From Myxococcus stipitatus DSM 14675 (GTDB lineage Bacteria > Myxococcota > Myxococcia > Myxococcales > Myxococcaceae), in contig NC_020126.1 in assembly GCF_000331735.1 (NCBI RefSeq), positions 8,559,501 to 8,623,500 on the forward strand: a stretch of DNA of 64,000 bases, in the 5' to 3' direction. Made by a program: the position numbers and the translations under genes. Positions 1 to 7,914 of this stretch are shown here, one piece after another (the first letter of the stretch is position 1; every line of letters starts with the position of its first letter). The notes under the pieces are model-generated. The model ran no database searches. It was not told the DNA's origin and was given only the letters and a program-made list of their open reading frames with translations.

Positions 1-257
1 CCTTGACGCCGCCTCCGGGTGGCCCGGGCTTGCTGGTGGCGAATCCTCCCTATGGCAAGCGCCTGGGCGAGGGTGAGGACCTGCCGGGGCTCTACCGGGC
101 GCTCGGCGCGACGATTCGCGAGCGCTTCGTGGGTTGGCGCTCGGCCCTGCTCGTTCCCGAGGAGGCGCCGCTGCTCAAGGCGCTGGCGCTTCCCGGGGCG
201 CGAAGCCTGCCCGTGCGCAATGGCGGGCTGCGTTGCAGGCTGCTGCTGGTGGGGTGA
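1..257 (+). CDS. C-terminal end of a class I SAM-dependent RNA methyltransferase (RlmL/THUMP type), truncated by window edge
   Basis: The last 84 codons of a gene whose start lies before the window. The fragment carries NPPYG, the [N/D]PP[Y/F] catalytic motif IV of N6-adenine/N2-guanine methyltransferases, followed by the short acidic and helical tail typical of the RlmL-like 23S rRNA guanine-N2 methyltransferases. In that family the motif sits near the C-terminus, after THUMP and Rossmann-fold sections, which fits the roughly 80 residues left. It would methylate rRNA in the cytoplasm. The exact RNA target cannot be told from this piece. An APC permease gene follows 87 bp later on the same strand. 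Confidence 0.7.
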   Translation, partial: LTPPPGGPGLLVANPPYGKRLGEGEDLPGLYRALGATIRERFVGWRSALLVPEEAPLLKALALPGARSLPVRNGGLRCRLLLVG

Positions 258-344
258 CGGGGAGCGCCTGAATTCGCGGATTCATCCCGCATATGCTCCA
301 GTGGACCTCCCTGTCAGGTCCACCCTGGACTCCCCCACCCCACC

Positions 345-1661
345 ATGACGACTGGTAGCGATTCGACCCCCCAAGACCTTGGAATGCGGCGCGCCGTCTC
401 CCGATGGGAGCTGGTGGGCTTCTCCATCAACGACGTCATCGGCAGTGGTGTGTATCTGTTGCCCGCGGCGGCGGCCGCGAGCCTGGGCTCGGCGAGCACG
501 GGCGCCGTCGTGCTCGCGGGCCTGGCGGTGCTGCTCCTGGTGTTGTGTTTCGCGGAGGCCGCCAGCTACTTCGACAAGCCGGGCAGCGCGTATCTGTATA
601 CGCGGGAGGCGTTTGGCGAGCTGGTGGGGTTCCAGGTGGGGTGGATGACGTGGCTGGCGCGTGTCGCGTCGGTGGCGTCGCTGTCCGTCGGCTTCTCTCG
701 TGCGCTGGGCTATCTGTGGCCCTCCGCGAAGGAAGGTTTCGGGCAGAGTCTGGCCATCGCGATTCCCCTGATGCTGCTCACCGCCATCAACATCGTCGGC
801 GTGAAGGGCGGCGCGCGGACGGCGGTGTTCCTCGCGGTGACGAAGACGGTGCCGCTGCTCATCTTCATCGGCGTGGGTGTCTTCTTCGTGTCGACCCCGC
901 TGGCGCTGTCGGTGGTTCCGAGGGCCGACGGCGACCTGGGTGAAACCGTGTTGCTGCTGCTCTTCGCCTACGCGGGGTTCGAGAACACGGCGGCTCCGGC
1001 GGGTGAGTTCAAGAATCCTCGCCGCGATGTGCCCTTCGCGCTCGTGGTGCAGATTGGCGTCGTCACGCTCATCTACACGGCGGTGCAGTGGGTGACGCTC
1101 GGGACGCTGCCGGGCGTCATCGAGTCGAAGACGCCGCTGGCGGATGCCGCCGCGCGGTTCCTCGGTGGGTGGGGCGGGCTGTTGATGACGGTGGGCGGGG
1201 TGCTGTCCATCCTCGGCACCAACAGCAACACGGTGCTCGCGGGGCCTCGGTATCTCTACGCGCTGGCGCGGGATGGCTTTGGTCCGGCGGCGCTCGCGAC
1301 GCTGCACCCTCGCTTCCGGACACCCGCGGTGGCGATTCTGGTGCAGACGGGCATCGCGCTGCCGCTCGCGTTCTCCGGCTCGTTCGAGTTCCTCGCCACG
1401 CTCTCCGTGGTGGCGCGGCTGGCGACGTACTTCGGCACGGCCGTGGCGGTGCCGGTGCTGCGGCGCAAGCTGGCGCAGCCCGCCAACGCGTTCCGGATTC
1501 CAGGCGGGCCGGTGATTCCCTTCGCCGCCGCGTCGCTGTGTGTCGTGTTCGCGATGAGCGCGGAGCGCAAGAACCTCATCGCGGGTGCCATCGCGTTGAG
1601 CATCGGCTTCGTGCTGTACCGGTTCCAGCGCAGGCCCGATGGGAAGGTCGTGCTCGAGTAG
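345..1661 (+). CDS. APC-family amino acid permease
   Basis: A 438-residue, strongly hydrophobic protein with about 12 membrane segments. The N-terminus has the APC-superfamily signature of TM1: VIGSGVYLLP at residues 31-40, the helix-breaking glycine motif that binds the amino acid backbone in LeuT-fold transporters. A family-typical stretch follows near residue 220 (LLFAYAGFENTAAPAGE, TM6). It should be an inner-membrane proton- or cation-coupled amino acid importer. Substrate is not predictable. The start is the first ATG of the frame. A terminator-like hairpin lies just behind the stop, so the gene is probably monocistronic. Confidence 0.85.
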   Translation: MTTGSDSTPQDLGMRRAVSRWELVGFSINDVIGSGVYLLPAAAAASLGSASTGAVVLAGLAVLLLVLCFAEAASYFDKPGSAYLYTREAFGELVGFQVGWMTWLARVASVASLSVGFSRALGYLWPSAKEGFGQSLAIAIPLMLLTAINIVGVKGGARTAVFLAVTKTVPLLIFIGVGVFFVSTPLALSVVPRADGDLGETVLLLLFAYAGFENTAAPAGEFKNPRRDVPFALVVQIGVVTLIYTAVQWVTLGTLPGVIESKTPLADAAARFLGGWGGLLMTVGGVLSILGTNSNTVLAGPRYLYALARDGFGPAALATLHPRFRTPAVAILVQTGIALPLAFSGSFEFLATLSVVARLATYFGTAVAVPVLRRKLAQPANAFRIPGGPVIPFAAASLCVVFAMSAERKNLIAGAIALSIGFVLYRFQRRPDGKVVLE

Positions 1662-1675
1662 GACAGGGCTCGGCG

Positions 1676-1705
1676 CCCAGGCCCGCTCACCCGAGGCCTG
1701 GGTTT
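1676..1705 (+). terminator. Terminator-like hairpin after the APC permease gene
   Basis: CCCAGGCC (1676-1683) pairs perfectly with GGCCTGGG (1695-1702), leaving an 11-nt loop, and is followed by TTT. The T tract is short, so it may be only a partial intrinsic terminator. It lies between the permease stop and the start of the pseudouridine synthase gene. Confidence 0.5.
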
Positions 1706-1723
1706 CGTGCTACCGGAGAGCCC

Positions 1724-3523
1724 GTGGACGCGCGACTCACCCGCTTCGAGCCTCGGCTGAGTCCTCCCGACGAAGGAGGACGGTTCCAGAGCCCGTTCGA
1801 TGAGCTGGGCCCGGCGGAGCTGGCACGTCAAGCAGCGGAGGTGCTGCAGCGCGAGCTGCGCGATGGGTTCATCGCGCCAGGACTGCCCACGTCCCTGCTG
1901 GAGGACGCCGAGGGCGGGAAGATGTTCGGCGTGCTCGTGGTGCGGTTGGCCGATGGGGGCCTGGGGTTCCTGCGGGCCTTCTCGGGGATGCTCGCGGGAC
2001 AGTGGGATGTGCCGGGCTTCGTGCCTCCCGTGTTCGACCGCGAGGCGCGGGGGCGGATTGAGCCGGAGGGCGAAGCCCAGGTGAAGGTCCTGCATGCGCG
2101 CGCGGTGGCGATGCGGAGCGCGCCCGAGCTGCTCTCGCTGCGAGCCGAGCAGGTGGCGCAGTCGGAGCGGCATGCGGCGGAGCTCGCCCTGATGCGCGAG
2201 CAGCATGAGGCTCGGCGAAAGGCGCGCCATGTGCGGCGGAGCGAGTTCACCCGTGCCGCGACGTCTGGGGAGCATGGCACGGCGCTCCACGCGCTGGACC
2301 AGGAGAGCCGTGGCGACAAGGCCGAGCGTCGCGAGCCGGAGGCGCTCCACGCGCTGGACCAGGAGAGCCGCGGCGACAAGGCCGAGCATCGCAAGCCGGA
2401 GGCGCTCCACGCGCTGGACCAGGAGAGCCGTGGCGACAAGGCCGAGCGTCGCAAGCTGGAGGCGCTCCAACAGGAGGAGCGACAGCGAATCGAGCCGCTT
2501 CTCGCGCGCATCGAGCGGCGACTGCGCGCCATGGACCGGCTGCGCCAGATGGGCAGCCGTGCGCTCATGCGGCGCATCCACGACACCTACGTCATCACGA
2601 GTGCGCGCGGCGAGCAGCGACTGCTGCGCCATCTCTTCGAGCAGGGTCAGCCCCCCGCCGGCGCTGGCGACTGCGCCGCGCCCAAGCTCTTCGCGTATGC
2701 ACGGGCCCACGGACTGCGCCCGCTCGCGCTGGCGGAGTTCTGGTGGGGCGCGCCGCCTCCGGCAGGTGGGCGCGTCAGTGGGGCGTACTACGCCTCGTGC
2801 CGAGAGAAGTGCGCGCCCCTGCTCCCGTTCATGCTGGAGGGGCTGTCGGTCGCGCCGCCTCGGACGTTCTCGCCTCCGGTCGCGGCCTCGGCCTCGAGCG
2901 AGCTGTCCATCCTCTTCGAGGACGCATGGCTCGTCGCCATCAACAAGCCCGAGGGACTGCTGTCCGTGCCGGGGCGCGAAGCCTCACTGAGCGACTCGGT
3001 GCTCACGCGGCTGCGGGCACGGTATCCCCAGGCCACGGGTCCGCTCCTCGTGCATCGCCTGGACCTGGATACATCGGGACTGCTCGTCGCTGCACTCGAC
3101 TCACGGACGCACTCGGCGCTGCAGCACCAGTTCGTCCATCGCGAGGTGCGCAAGCACTATGTCGCGTGGGTAGAGGGACTCGTGCAGGGAGAAGAGGGTC
3201 GCATCGACTTCCCGATGCGCGTCGACCTCCATGACCGGCCTCGGCAGATTCACGACCCCATTCACGGCAAGCCCGCCGTGACGGAGTGGCGTGTCCTCGA
3301 GCGCCGTGGGGGACGGACCCGCGTGGCCTTCTTCCCGCTCACGGGCCGGACGCACCAGCTCCGCGTCCATGCCGCCCATCCCCTGGGGCTCGGAGCCGCC
3401 ATCGTCGGAGACCGGCTCTACGGGCGAGAGGGCGAGCGACTCCTGCTCCACGCGGAGTCACTCACCCTCCAGCATCCAGGGACAGGCGGCACGGTCACGT
3501 TCCAGTGCCCCGCCCCCTTCTGA
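1724..3523 (+). CDS. RluA-family pseudouridine synthase with long N-terminal extension
   Basis: The C-terminal 215 or so residues form an RluA-type pseudouridine synthase catalytic domain: HRLDLDTSGLL holds the catalytic Asp of the HRLDxxTSG motif, and RTHQLRVHAAHPLG is the conserved end of the fold. The enzyme would isomerise uridine in rRNA or tRNA. The chosen start is GTG at 1724, ten bases after a GGAG; the frame stays open far upstream but only through permease coding sequence. The product is 599 residues, about twice a plain RluA protein. The N-terminal ~380 residues are charged and coiled-coil-like, and contain three tandem 20-residue repeats around residues 187-246. No S4 domain is evident. 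RNA target unknown. Confidence 0.8.
   Translation: MDARLTRFEPRLSPPDEGGRFQSPFDELGPAELARQAAEVLQRELRDGFIAPGLPTSLLEDAEGGKMFGVLVVRLADGGLGFLRAFSGMLAGQWDVPGFVPPVFDREARGRIEPEGEAQVKVLHARAVAMRSAPELLSLRAEQVAQSERHAAELALMREQHEARRKARHVRRSEFTRAATSGEHGTALHALDQESRGDKAERREPEALHALDQESRGDKAEHRKPEALHALDQESRGDKAERRKLEALQQEERQRIEPLLARIERRLRAMDRLRQMGSRALMRRIHDTYVITSARGEQRLLRHLFEQGQPPAGAGDCAAPKLFAYARAHGLRPLALAEFWWGAPPPAGGRVSGAYYASCREKCAPLLPFMLEGLSVAPPRTFSPPVAASASSELSILFEDAWLVAINKPEGLLSVPGREASLSDSVLTRLRARYPQATGPLLVHRLDLDTSGLLVAALDSRTHSALQHQFVHREVRKHYVAWVEGLVQGEEGRIDFPMRVDLHDRPRQIHDPIHGKPAVTEWRVLERRGGRTRVAFFPLTGRTHQLRVHAAHPLGLGAAIVGDRLYGREGERLLLHAESLTLQHPGTGGTVTFQCPAPF
2281..2460 (+). repeat. Three tandem 60-bp coding repeats in the pseudouridine synthase gene
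   Basis: Three head-to-tail 60-bp units (2281-2340, 2341-2400, 2401-2460) differ at only a few positions. Each encodes the 20-residue unit EALHALDQESRGDKAERRKP with small changes. A partial fourth (EALQQEER) follows. Since 60 is a multiple of three, gain or loss of a unit would keep the frame. The unit is rich in E, K, R and Q and would extend a helical coiled-coil linker. Confidence 0.9.
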
Positions 3524-3536
3524 GCCCTGGGCTCAG
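3520..3536. other. Perfect inverted repeat spanning two convergent stop codons
   Basis: CTGAGCCC-T-GGGCTCAG is a perfect 8-bp inverted repeat around one base. It contains the TGA stop of the plus-strand pseudouridine synthase gene (3521-3523) and the TGA stop of the minus-strand immunity gene (complement of 3533-3535). It may fold as a small hairpin in both transcripts and help terminate the convergent genes, but no T tract follows. Confidence 0.5.
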
Positions 3537-4132
3537 ACCTCCTCGAACTTCGCGCCCGAGACCTTCGCGCGATCCATGGCCGTCTTGATGTCCTCCGAGA
3601 CGATGAGCGCGACGGTCCATCCCCACGGGCGGAACACCTTCGCGTCACCGACCTTCGTACGGTCAATCCGCAGGCCGTACACGCTGCGGTATTGCCCCTC
3701 CAGGTCGGGCCGTTCGTCCTCTGGCTTCCAGAGCAGGACTTCTTCCGAGGCTTTGTCGTCGATGCAGCGGACGAGCCGGGTCGCCACGAGAAGCAGGTAC
3801 TCATCGGGGCACCCCTCGATGTCCACGGGGATCAGCTGCACGTCATCGGGAGCCAGCTCCGCGAAGAGCGTGGCGACACGAACATGGACGACAGGCGTCA
3901 GCGCGGCACCCGCCGTGCTGTAATCCAACCGCCTTCCCGGCTCATCGATGGGAAGCGTCAGCCGCCCGAAGGGTTGGGCAGGCCGCCCCGAAGTGAACTC
4001 CCTGAAGTCGTCTGGCTCGCGCCCCTGGCGGTCCAACGGCTCCCCCAAAGACCACCTTCCATTCAACATGTCCGGCTTGAGCCTGAAGTAGCGCGCGTGC
4101 TTCTGCATGGCGGTCATCCCTACGACAATCAT
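3533..4132 (-). CDS. Imm11/DUF1629-like immunity protein, candidate SitI
   Basis: A 199-residue soluble protein with no signal peptide or membrane segment. It resembles the imm11 (DUF1629) immunity family common in myxobacteria: an N-terminal beta-rich section with conserved aromatics, a central YLLLVATRLVRCIDD strand-helix, and a C-terminal FRPWGWTVALIVSEDIKTA block ending in an AKFEEV tail. Its ATG overlaps the stop of the upstream AHH-motif lipoprotein gene by 4 bases (4129-4132), so the two are translationally coupled. That arrangement, toxin first and cognate immunity second, fits a cytoplasmic antitoxin protecting the producer and its kin. Family assignment is by eye, and the immunity role is inferred mostly from context. 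Confidence 0.65.
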   Translation of the reverse strand: MIVVGMTAMQKHARYFRLKPDMLNGRWSLGEPLDRQGREPDDFREFTSGRPAQPFGRLTLPIDEPGRRLDYSTAGAALTPVVHVRVATLFAELAPDDVQLIPVDIEGCPDEYLLLVATRLVRCIDDKASEEVLLWKPEDERPDLEGQYRSVYGLRIDRTKVGDAKVFRPWGWTVALIVSEDIKTAMDRAKVSGAKFEEV

Positions 4133-5466
4133 GGCCCCTGGGTCACAAGCCGGTGAAGCCTTGTCCCCGGAGTCTGGACTTCGCTAGCGAGTCGACGCAG
4201 TTCCACCGTGAGGGCCTTCCGGCAATCGACCACCTTCCGACAACTCCCCAGTGCGACCACGATCCGGTCATGAACATGCTCATGGTACGCCTGCGGATGC
4301 GGCCCCTTGTGGCCTGATACTCGGACGATGTTCTCGGGGTCCTTCAGCTCCATCCCCGCTCTTCGGAAGAGCCTCCGGAACGCAGGGGTCCACGGTCCTC
4401 CGCGTTTGGCCGAGACATCGTTCTTGTTCGTCGCGATGTGGTGCTTCTCTCCCCGCCCCACGCCCCGGTTCGCCATCGCCAGGGCGTTCGGCGCGAGCGC
4501 GATGGTGAACCCCTCCGTGGTCATCGCGACAGACCGGACACCGGCCACCGACGCGAACTGGAATCCCGCCTGTGACTCCACCGCGAGCGCGGCCTGGGCG
4601 GAGCCAGGGAGCCATCCCGCCCTCCCAATCAGCCCCGCCGTACTCCCAATGGACGCCGTCGCCAGCATCACGAAGACCCGCGCGGCGTTCTCCCCCAGCA
4701 CCTCGCCATAGGCCTCTCCCGCCGCGTGGAGCTGGGCGAAGGACGTGGCCCGGCCGACCTCTCGCACCAGCGTCAGCCACCCATCCAACAAGCGCCACAC
4801 AGTGTCCACGCCCAGGTAGGCGATGGCCAAGGCGGTCAGGCTCGCCGCGACACCCTTGGAGACGGGCTCCGGCAAGGCCCAGAGCATGAGGTACATCGCC
4901 GCGGCGGCGGTGACGCTCGCCGTGAGCGCCTGCGGATTCGCCATGTCCTCGAAGGCCTCCGACGTCTCCTCCCAGACCGAGTCCATCGCAATCGCCAACG
5001 CCAGCGTGTACTTGCCATCGCTGCCCAGCAGCGGGCCCTCGTCCAGCAGGCGCAGACAATCGCCCGGCTGGTCCCGACCCGAGCACCACCGGCCATACTC
5101 GCGCGTCAGCTCCTCATCCGCGTAGAGCTCCAGCAGCACGGAGCCCTCGACGCTCCCGCCGCGCTCGGGAATGAGGTGAGGAGCGCGGCTCTCATAGCGG
5201 TACATCCCGCTGCGAGAGGGAACCCCGAAGACCTCACGCGCCTGCCGCATGGGATTGCGGAACGGGCGCACGTCGCGCCCCAGCTCCTCCAGCACCTCTT
5301 CGAACTCGTCATCATCGAGCTCGGCCTCGCTCACCTCCGCGCCCGGCTCCTCGAGCGGCGTCACCACCAGCGAGTCCTGGCCGGTCTCCAGGCGCACGAC
5401 ACGAGTGGTCGTACATCCGGCGCCCACCATCAACAGGAGCAGCGGCACTGCCCAGCGAATCGTCAT
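4129..5466 (-). CDS. Lipoprotein polymorphic toxin with C-terminal AHH nuclease motif (Sit-type candidate)
   Basis: A 445-residue predicted lipoprotein. The signal peptide (residues 1-17) ends in VGAG before Cys18. Residues 20-65 are acidic, and the middle (about 160-300) is Ala-rich with hydrophobic helices. The last ~110 residues hold an AHH-type HNH/endonuclease VII-like motif: GEKHH with H342-H343, then a GHKG...HPQAYHEHVH histidine cluster around 386-400. The family resembles the TIGR02269/DUF2380 lipoproteins, known as a paralogous set in Myxococcus xanthus. Sit toxins described in M. xanthus are likewise lipoproteins transferred between cells by TraA/B outer membrane exchange and followed by an immunity gene. 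Here an imm11-like gene overlaps the stop. Sit membership and nuclease activity are inferences. Confidence 0.65.
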   Translation of the reverse strand: MTIRWAVPLLLLMVGAGCTTTRVVRLETGQDSLVVTPLEEPGAEVSEAELDDDEFEEVLEELGRDVRPFRNPMRQAREVFGVPSRSGMYRYESRAPHLIPERGGSVEGSVLLELYADEELTREYGRWCSGRDQPGDCLRLLDEGPLLGSDGKYTLALAIAMDSVWEETSEAFEDMANPQALTASVTAAAAMYLMLWALPEPVSKGVAASLTALAIAYLGVDTVWRLLDGWLTLVREVGRATSFAQLHAAGEAYGEVLGENAARVFVMLATASIGSTAGLIGRAGWLPGSAQAALAVESQAGFQFASVAGVRSVAMTTEGFTIALAPNALAMANRGVGRGEKHHIATNKNDVSAKRGGPWTPAFRRLFRRAGMELKDPENIVRVSGHKGPHPQAYHEHVHDRIVVALGSCRKVVDCRKALTVELRRLASEVQTPGTRLHRLVTQGP

Positions 5467-5596
5467 GGAATCCCCCCAGCGCGGGCATTACCAGACGAAT
5501 CCACCCCACCCCCAAGGCCAATCCCTCATCACACGCAGGTCAATGCCTGACATGGCGCGGGGAACGTTGCCTGGTTCACAGGTCAGGGTTTTCGCA

Positions 5597-5628
5597 CGCG
5601 AGGGGCCTCACCACCGAAGCCCCTCGCG
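5597..5628 (-). terminator. 10-bp perfect stem-loop after the methyltransferase gene
   Basis: CGCGAGGGGC (5597-5606) and GCCCCTCGCG (5619-5628) form a perfect 10-bp stem with a 12-nt loop, just behind the stop of the minus-strand methyltransferase gene and ahead of the toxin gene. On the minus strand no T run follows, so it would be a weak or Rho-assisted terminator, or an RNA-stabilising hairpin. It separates the nfuA-methyltransferase unit from the toxin/immunity unit. Confidence 0.5.
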
Positions 5629-5634
5629 CCGCGC

Positions 5635-6549
5635 CTACGACTCCGCGGAAGGCGCCTCGTCGGCAGAGGCCACGGCCTCTTCCGCTTCGACAGGCGGCAG
5701 CTCCCCCACCGACGCCGAGGGCTTCACGCCCAGCTCCCGCGTCAGCTTCGGATTCACACCCGTCTCCGCCAGGAGCCGCTCCAACTGGACGCGCGCGCGC
5801 CGGTTGTCCCGGTGCACCCGCCGCCCCAGGATGAGCTCGTTCTTCAACGAGTGCTCCCACCCCGTCAGCTCCGTCACCGTCACCTGGTAGCCGAAGGACT
5901 CCAGCGTCAGCGCGCGGATGACGTTCGTCAGATGCGAGCCGAACTCGCGCCGATGCCACGGGTGCGCGAACAGCAACCCCATGCTCCCGTGCGCCGCCTT
6001 GCGGTTCTCCTTCAGCTGCGCGGCCACCTCCGCCTGACAGCACGGCACCACCGCCACGTGGTCCGCGCCATGGCGGACCGCCGCGATGAGCGCGTCGTCC
6101 GTGGCCGTGTCACACGCATGCAGCGCCATCAGCAGGTGGATGCGCTCCGGGTACTCCGCCTGGTCGATGTGCGCCGTCTGGAAGCGCATCCGGGAGAAGC
6201 CCAGCCGCTCCGCGCGCCCCTTCGCGCGCTCCGTCAGCTCCGGCCGCCCCTCCACCGACACCAACGAGCCCGCGGCCGCGTCCTTCAAGTACAGCTCGTA
6301 GAGCACGAACCCCAGGTACGCGTTGCCGCTGCCCGCATCCACCATCACCGGCTCGGGGTGACGCGCCTTCACGTCCTCCACCGCCGGACGCAACAGCCCC
6401 ATCAGGTGGTTCACCTGTTTGAGCTTGCGCAGCGCATCCGCGTTGAGGTTCCCCTCGCGCGTCAACAGATGCAGCTCCCGCAACAGCGCCTGCGACTGGT
6501 CCGGCAGGAGCTCCCGCCGGACCTGCGATGCCTTGACGTTGCGCCTCAG
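5635..6549 (-). CDS. Class I SAM-dependent methyltransferase (Methyltransf_32-like)
   Basis: About 304 residues. VDAGSGNAYLGFVLYELYL is motif I (SAM-binding glycine loop), and LMALHACDTATDDALIAAV plus HVAVVPCCQAEVAAQL match the Methyltransf_32-type proteins that carry an HACD and PCC motif. The C-terminal ~70 residues are charged and probably disordered. The start is uncertain. Coding-like codon use continues up to the nfuA stop, where the only in-frame start-like codon is CTG (6549-6547) overlapping the TGA. Alternatives are TTG at 6465, preceded by GGGAG, and GTG at 6645, deep inside nfuA and unlikely. Position right after nfuA suggests a two-gene transcript. Substrate unknown. Confidence 0.65.
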   Translation of the reverse strand: MRRNVKASQVRRELLPDQSQALLRELHLLTREGNLNADALRKLKQVNHLMGLLRPAVEDVKARHPEPVMVDAGSGNAYLGFVLYELYLKDAAAGSLVSVEGRPELTERAKGRAERLGFSRMRFQTAHIDQAEYPERIHLLMALHACDTATDDALIAAVRHGADHVAVVPCCQAEVAAQLKENRKAAHGSMGLLFAHPWHRREFGSHLTNVIRALTLESFGYQVTVTELTGWEHSLKNELILGRRVHRDNRRARVQLERLLAETGVNPKLTRELGVKPSASVGELPPVEAEEAVASADEAPSAES

Positions 6550-7112
6550 ACGGACACCACCTCGACGACCTCGGGGATGATCTCCCGCAGGCGCCCCTCG
6601 ATGCCCATCTTCAGCGTCGCCGTCGACGACGGACAGCCCGCACACGAGCCCTTCATGTGCAGGTACACAATCCCGTCCTCGAAGCGGTCCAGCGTGATGT
6701 CGCCGCCATCCATGGCGACGGCCGGACGAATCTCCGCGTCCAGCACCTCCCGGATGCGCGCCTCCACCGAGCCGCCCCCCTCCGCCGACACCGCCTGACG
6801 CGCCGCGGCCACCGCCGCCTCGTCCACCACCGGCAGGTCCGCCGACAGGTGCGTGTCCAACGTCTCCATCACCTGGTCATTCAGCTCGTCCCACTCGCCC
6901 TCGTCCCCCTTCGTCACCGTCACGAAGTTGGTCCCGATCATCACCGCCGTCACACCGCGCACGTCCATCAGCTTGCGCGCGAGGGGCGACTTCGCCTGGG
7001 CATCTTCCTGATTCGTGATACTCACCGCGCCGCCCGCCAGCAGACGTCGGTCCACGACGTACTTCAGCGTGCTCGGGTTGGGGGTCCACTCCAGCTGGAT
7101 GTTCACCGACAT
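6546..7112 (-). CDS. nfuA: NfuA/NifU-like Fe-S cluster carrier protein
   Basis: A 188-residue cytoplasmic protein with two domains. Residues 1-90 are an Nfu N-terminal scaffold-type domain (opening with a WTPNPSTLKYV block typical of NFU1 proteins), and residues about 110-188 are the NifU C-terminal domain with the cluster-binding CAGC (CxxC) motif in GSCAGCPSS. Such proteins receive a 4Fe-4S cluster and hand it to apoproteins. The start is the ATG at 7112, with AGGAG seven bases upstream; the frame is open farther but without coding-like composition. The downstream methyltransferase begins at or over its stop. An Fe-S need nearby in the window would be the alternative complex III ActB subunit. 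Confidence 0.85.
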   Translation of the reverse strand: MSVNIQLEWTPNPSTLKYVVDRRLLAGGAVSITNQEDAQAKSPLARKLMDVRGVTAVMIGTNFVTVTKGDEGEWDELNDQVMETLDTHLSADLPVVDEAAVAAARQAVSAEGGGSVEARIREVLDAEIRPAVAMDGGDITLDRFEDGIVYLHMKGSCAGCPSSTATLKMGIEGRLREIIPEVVEVVSV

Positions 7113-7299
7113 GCAGTTCTCCTCGGTCCTCTCCTGTAAGGCGGTCGCCGCCCCATAGCAACCGGACCCTCGGGGAATCAAACCCTCCGCCCCCTCCCCT
7201 CCCTCATCCCCCAGCCGGGATTTATTGAACATCCCGGATTCGCGGCAGAGTCAGAAACTCACTATGATACGAGGACCTCTGCTCCCGGGGGAGCCCCCC

Positions 7300-7872
7300 A
7301 TGACACCCAGCCCCTTGCGCCGCCCGCTCGAGCATTCCCAGCCCCCGCTCCCGCGCATCCCCGGGAGCGTGTTCGAGGGCCTGTTCGTGCGGGGCCTGAA
7401 GGTCTCCGGCCGGCTGGCGCAGGAGCTGGAGGCGCTGGGCTACGACATCCGGAAGCCGGAGGTCGACTACCCCATCCAGCTCTGGCAGCGCGCCGTCGCG
7501 CTCGTCCGGCAGGAGGTCTTCGGGGAGCTGACGGACGAGGAGGCCCACCGGCAAGTCGGCCGCACCCTCGTCGACGGCTTCGCCGAGACGCTGCTGGGCC
7601 GGGTCGCCGCGGTGGCGCTGCCCATGATCGGCCCCGCGCGCGCCGCGGAGCGCATCCCCCGCTACCTGGCGATGATGGGGCGTCCGGACCTGGAGGTCAC
7701 CATGACGCCCGTGGGGGAGCGGGGCCGGCGACTCGTCATCCCGGACCGCTTCAACCGCCCGGAGCTCTTCGCCGGCGGCTTCGAGCGGATGCTGGAGATG
7801 GCCAACGCCCAGCCTCGAATCACGGTGGAGGAGCGCTTCAGCGACAGCTACCGTCTGCTCATCCGCTGGTAG
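7300..7872 (+). CDS. DUF2378 (TIGR02265) family protein, Myxococcus paralogous family
   Basis: A 190-residue soluble protein with the family features VFEGLFVRGL near the N-terminus, a LVDGFAETLLGR helix and a C-terminal FERMLEMA...F.DSYRLLIRW end. DUF2378/TIGR02265 is known as an expanded paralogous family almost confined to myxobacteria. Its function is not established. The start chosen is ATG 7300, preceded at about seven bases by GGGGGAG; an upstream in-frame ATG at 7264 lacks such a site. The next gene follows 42 bp later on the same strand, suggesting a shared transcript. Confidence 0.75.
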   Translation: MTPSPLRRPLEHSQPPLPRIPGSVFEGLFVRGLKVSGRLAQELEALGYDIRKPEVDYPIQLWQRAVALVRQEVFGELTDEEAHRQVGRTLVDGFAETLLGRVAAVALPMIGPARAAERIPRYLAMMGRPDLEVTMTPVGERGRRLVIPDRFNRPELFAGGFERMLEMANAQPRITVEERFSDSYRLLIRW

Positions 7873-7914
7873 CCCGCTCCCCGGGCGTCCCGGCGAAGGC
7901 CCGGAGCGCCGCCC

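Noticed and set aside
1256..2710. Minus-strand open frame over the permease and pseudouridine synthase genes
   Set aside because: Low-complexity translation, no known motif and no ribosome site. Both overlapping plus-strand genes have clear family motifs.
7225..7299. Longer N-terminus for the DUF2378 protein
   Set aside because: The 25 upstream codons have poor codon bias, and the GGGGGAG ribosome site sits ahead of the ATG at 7300.
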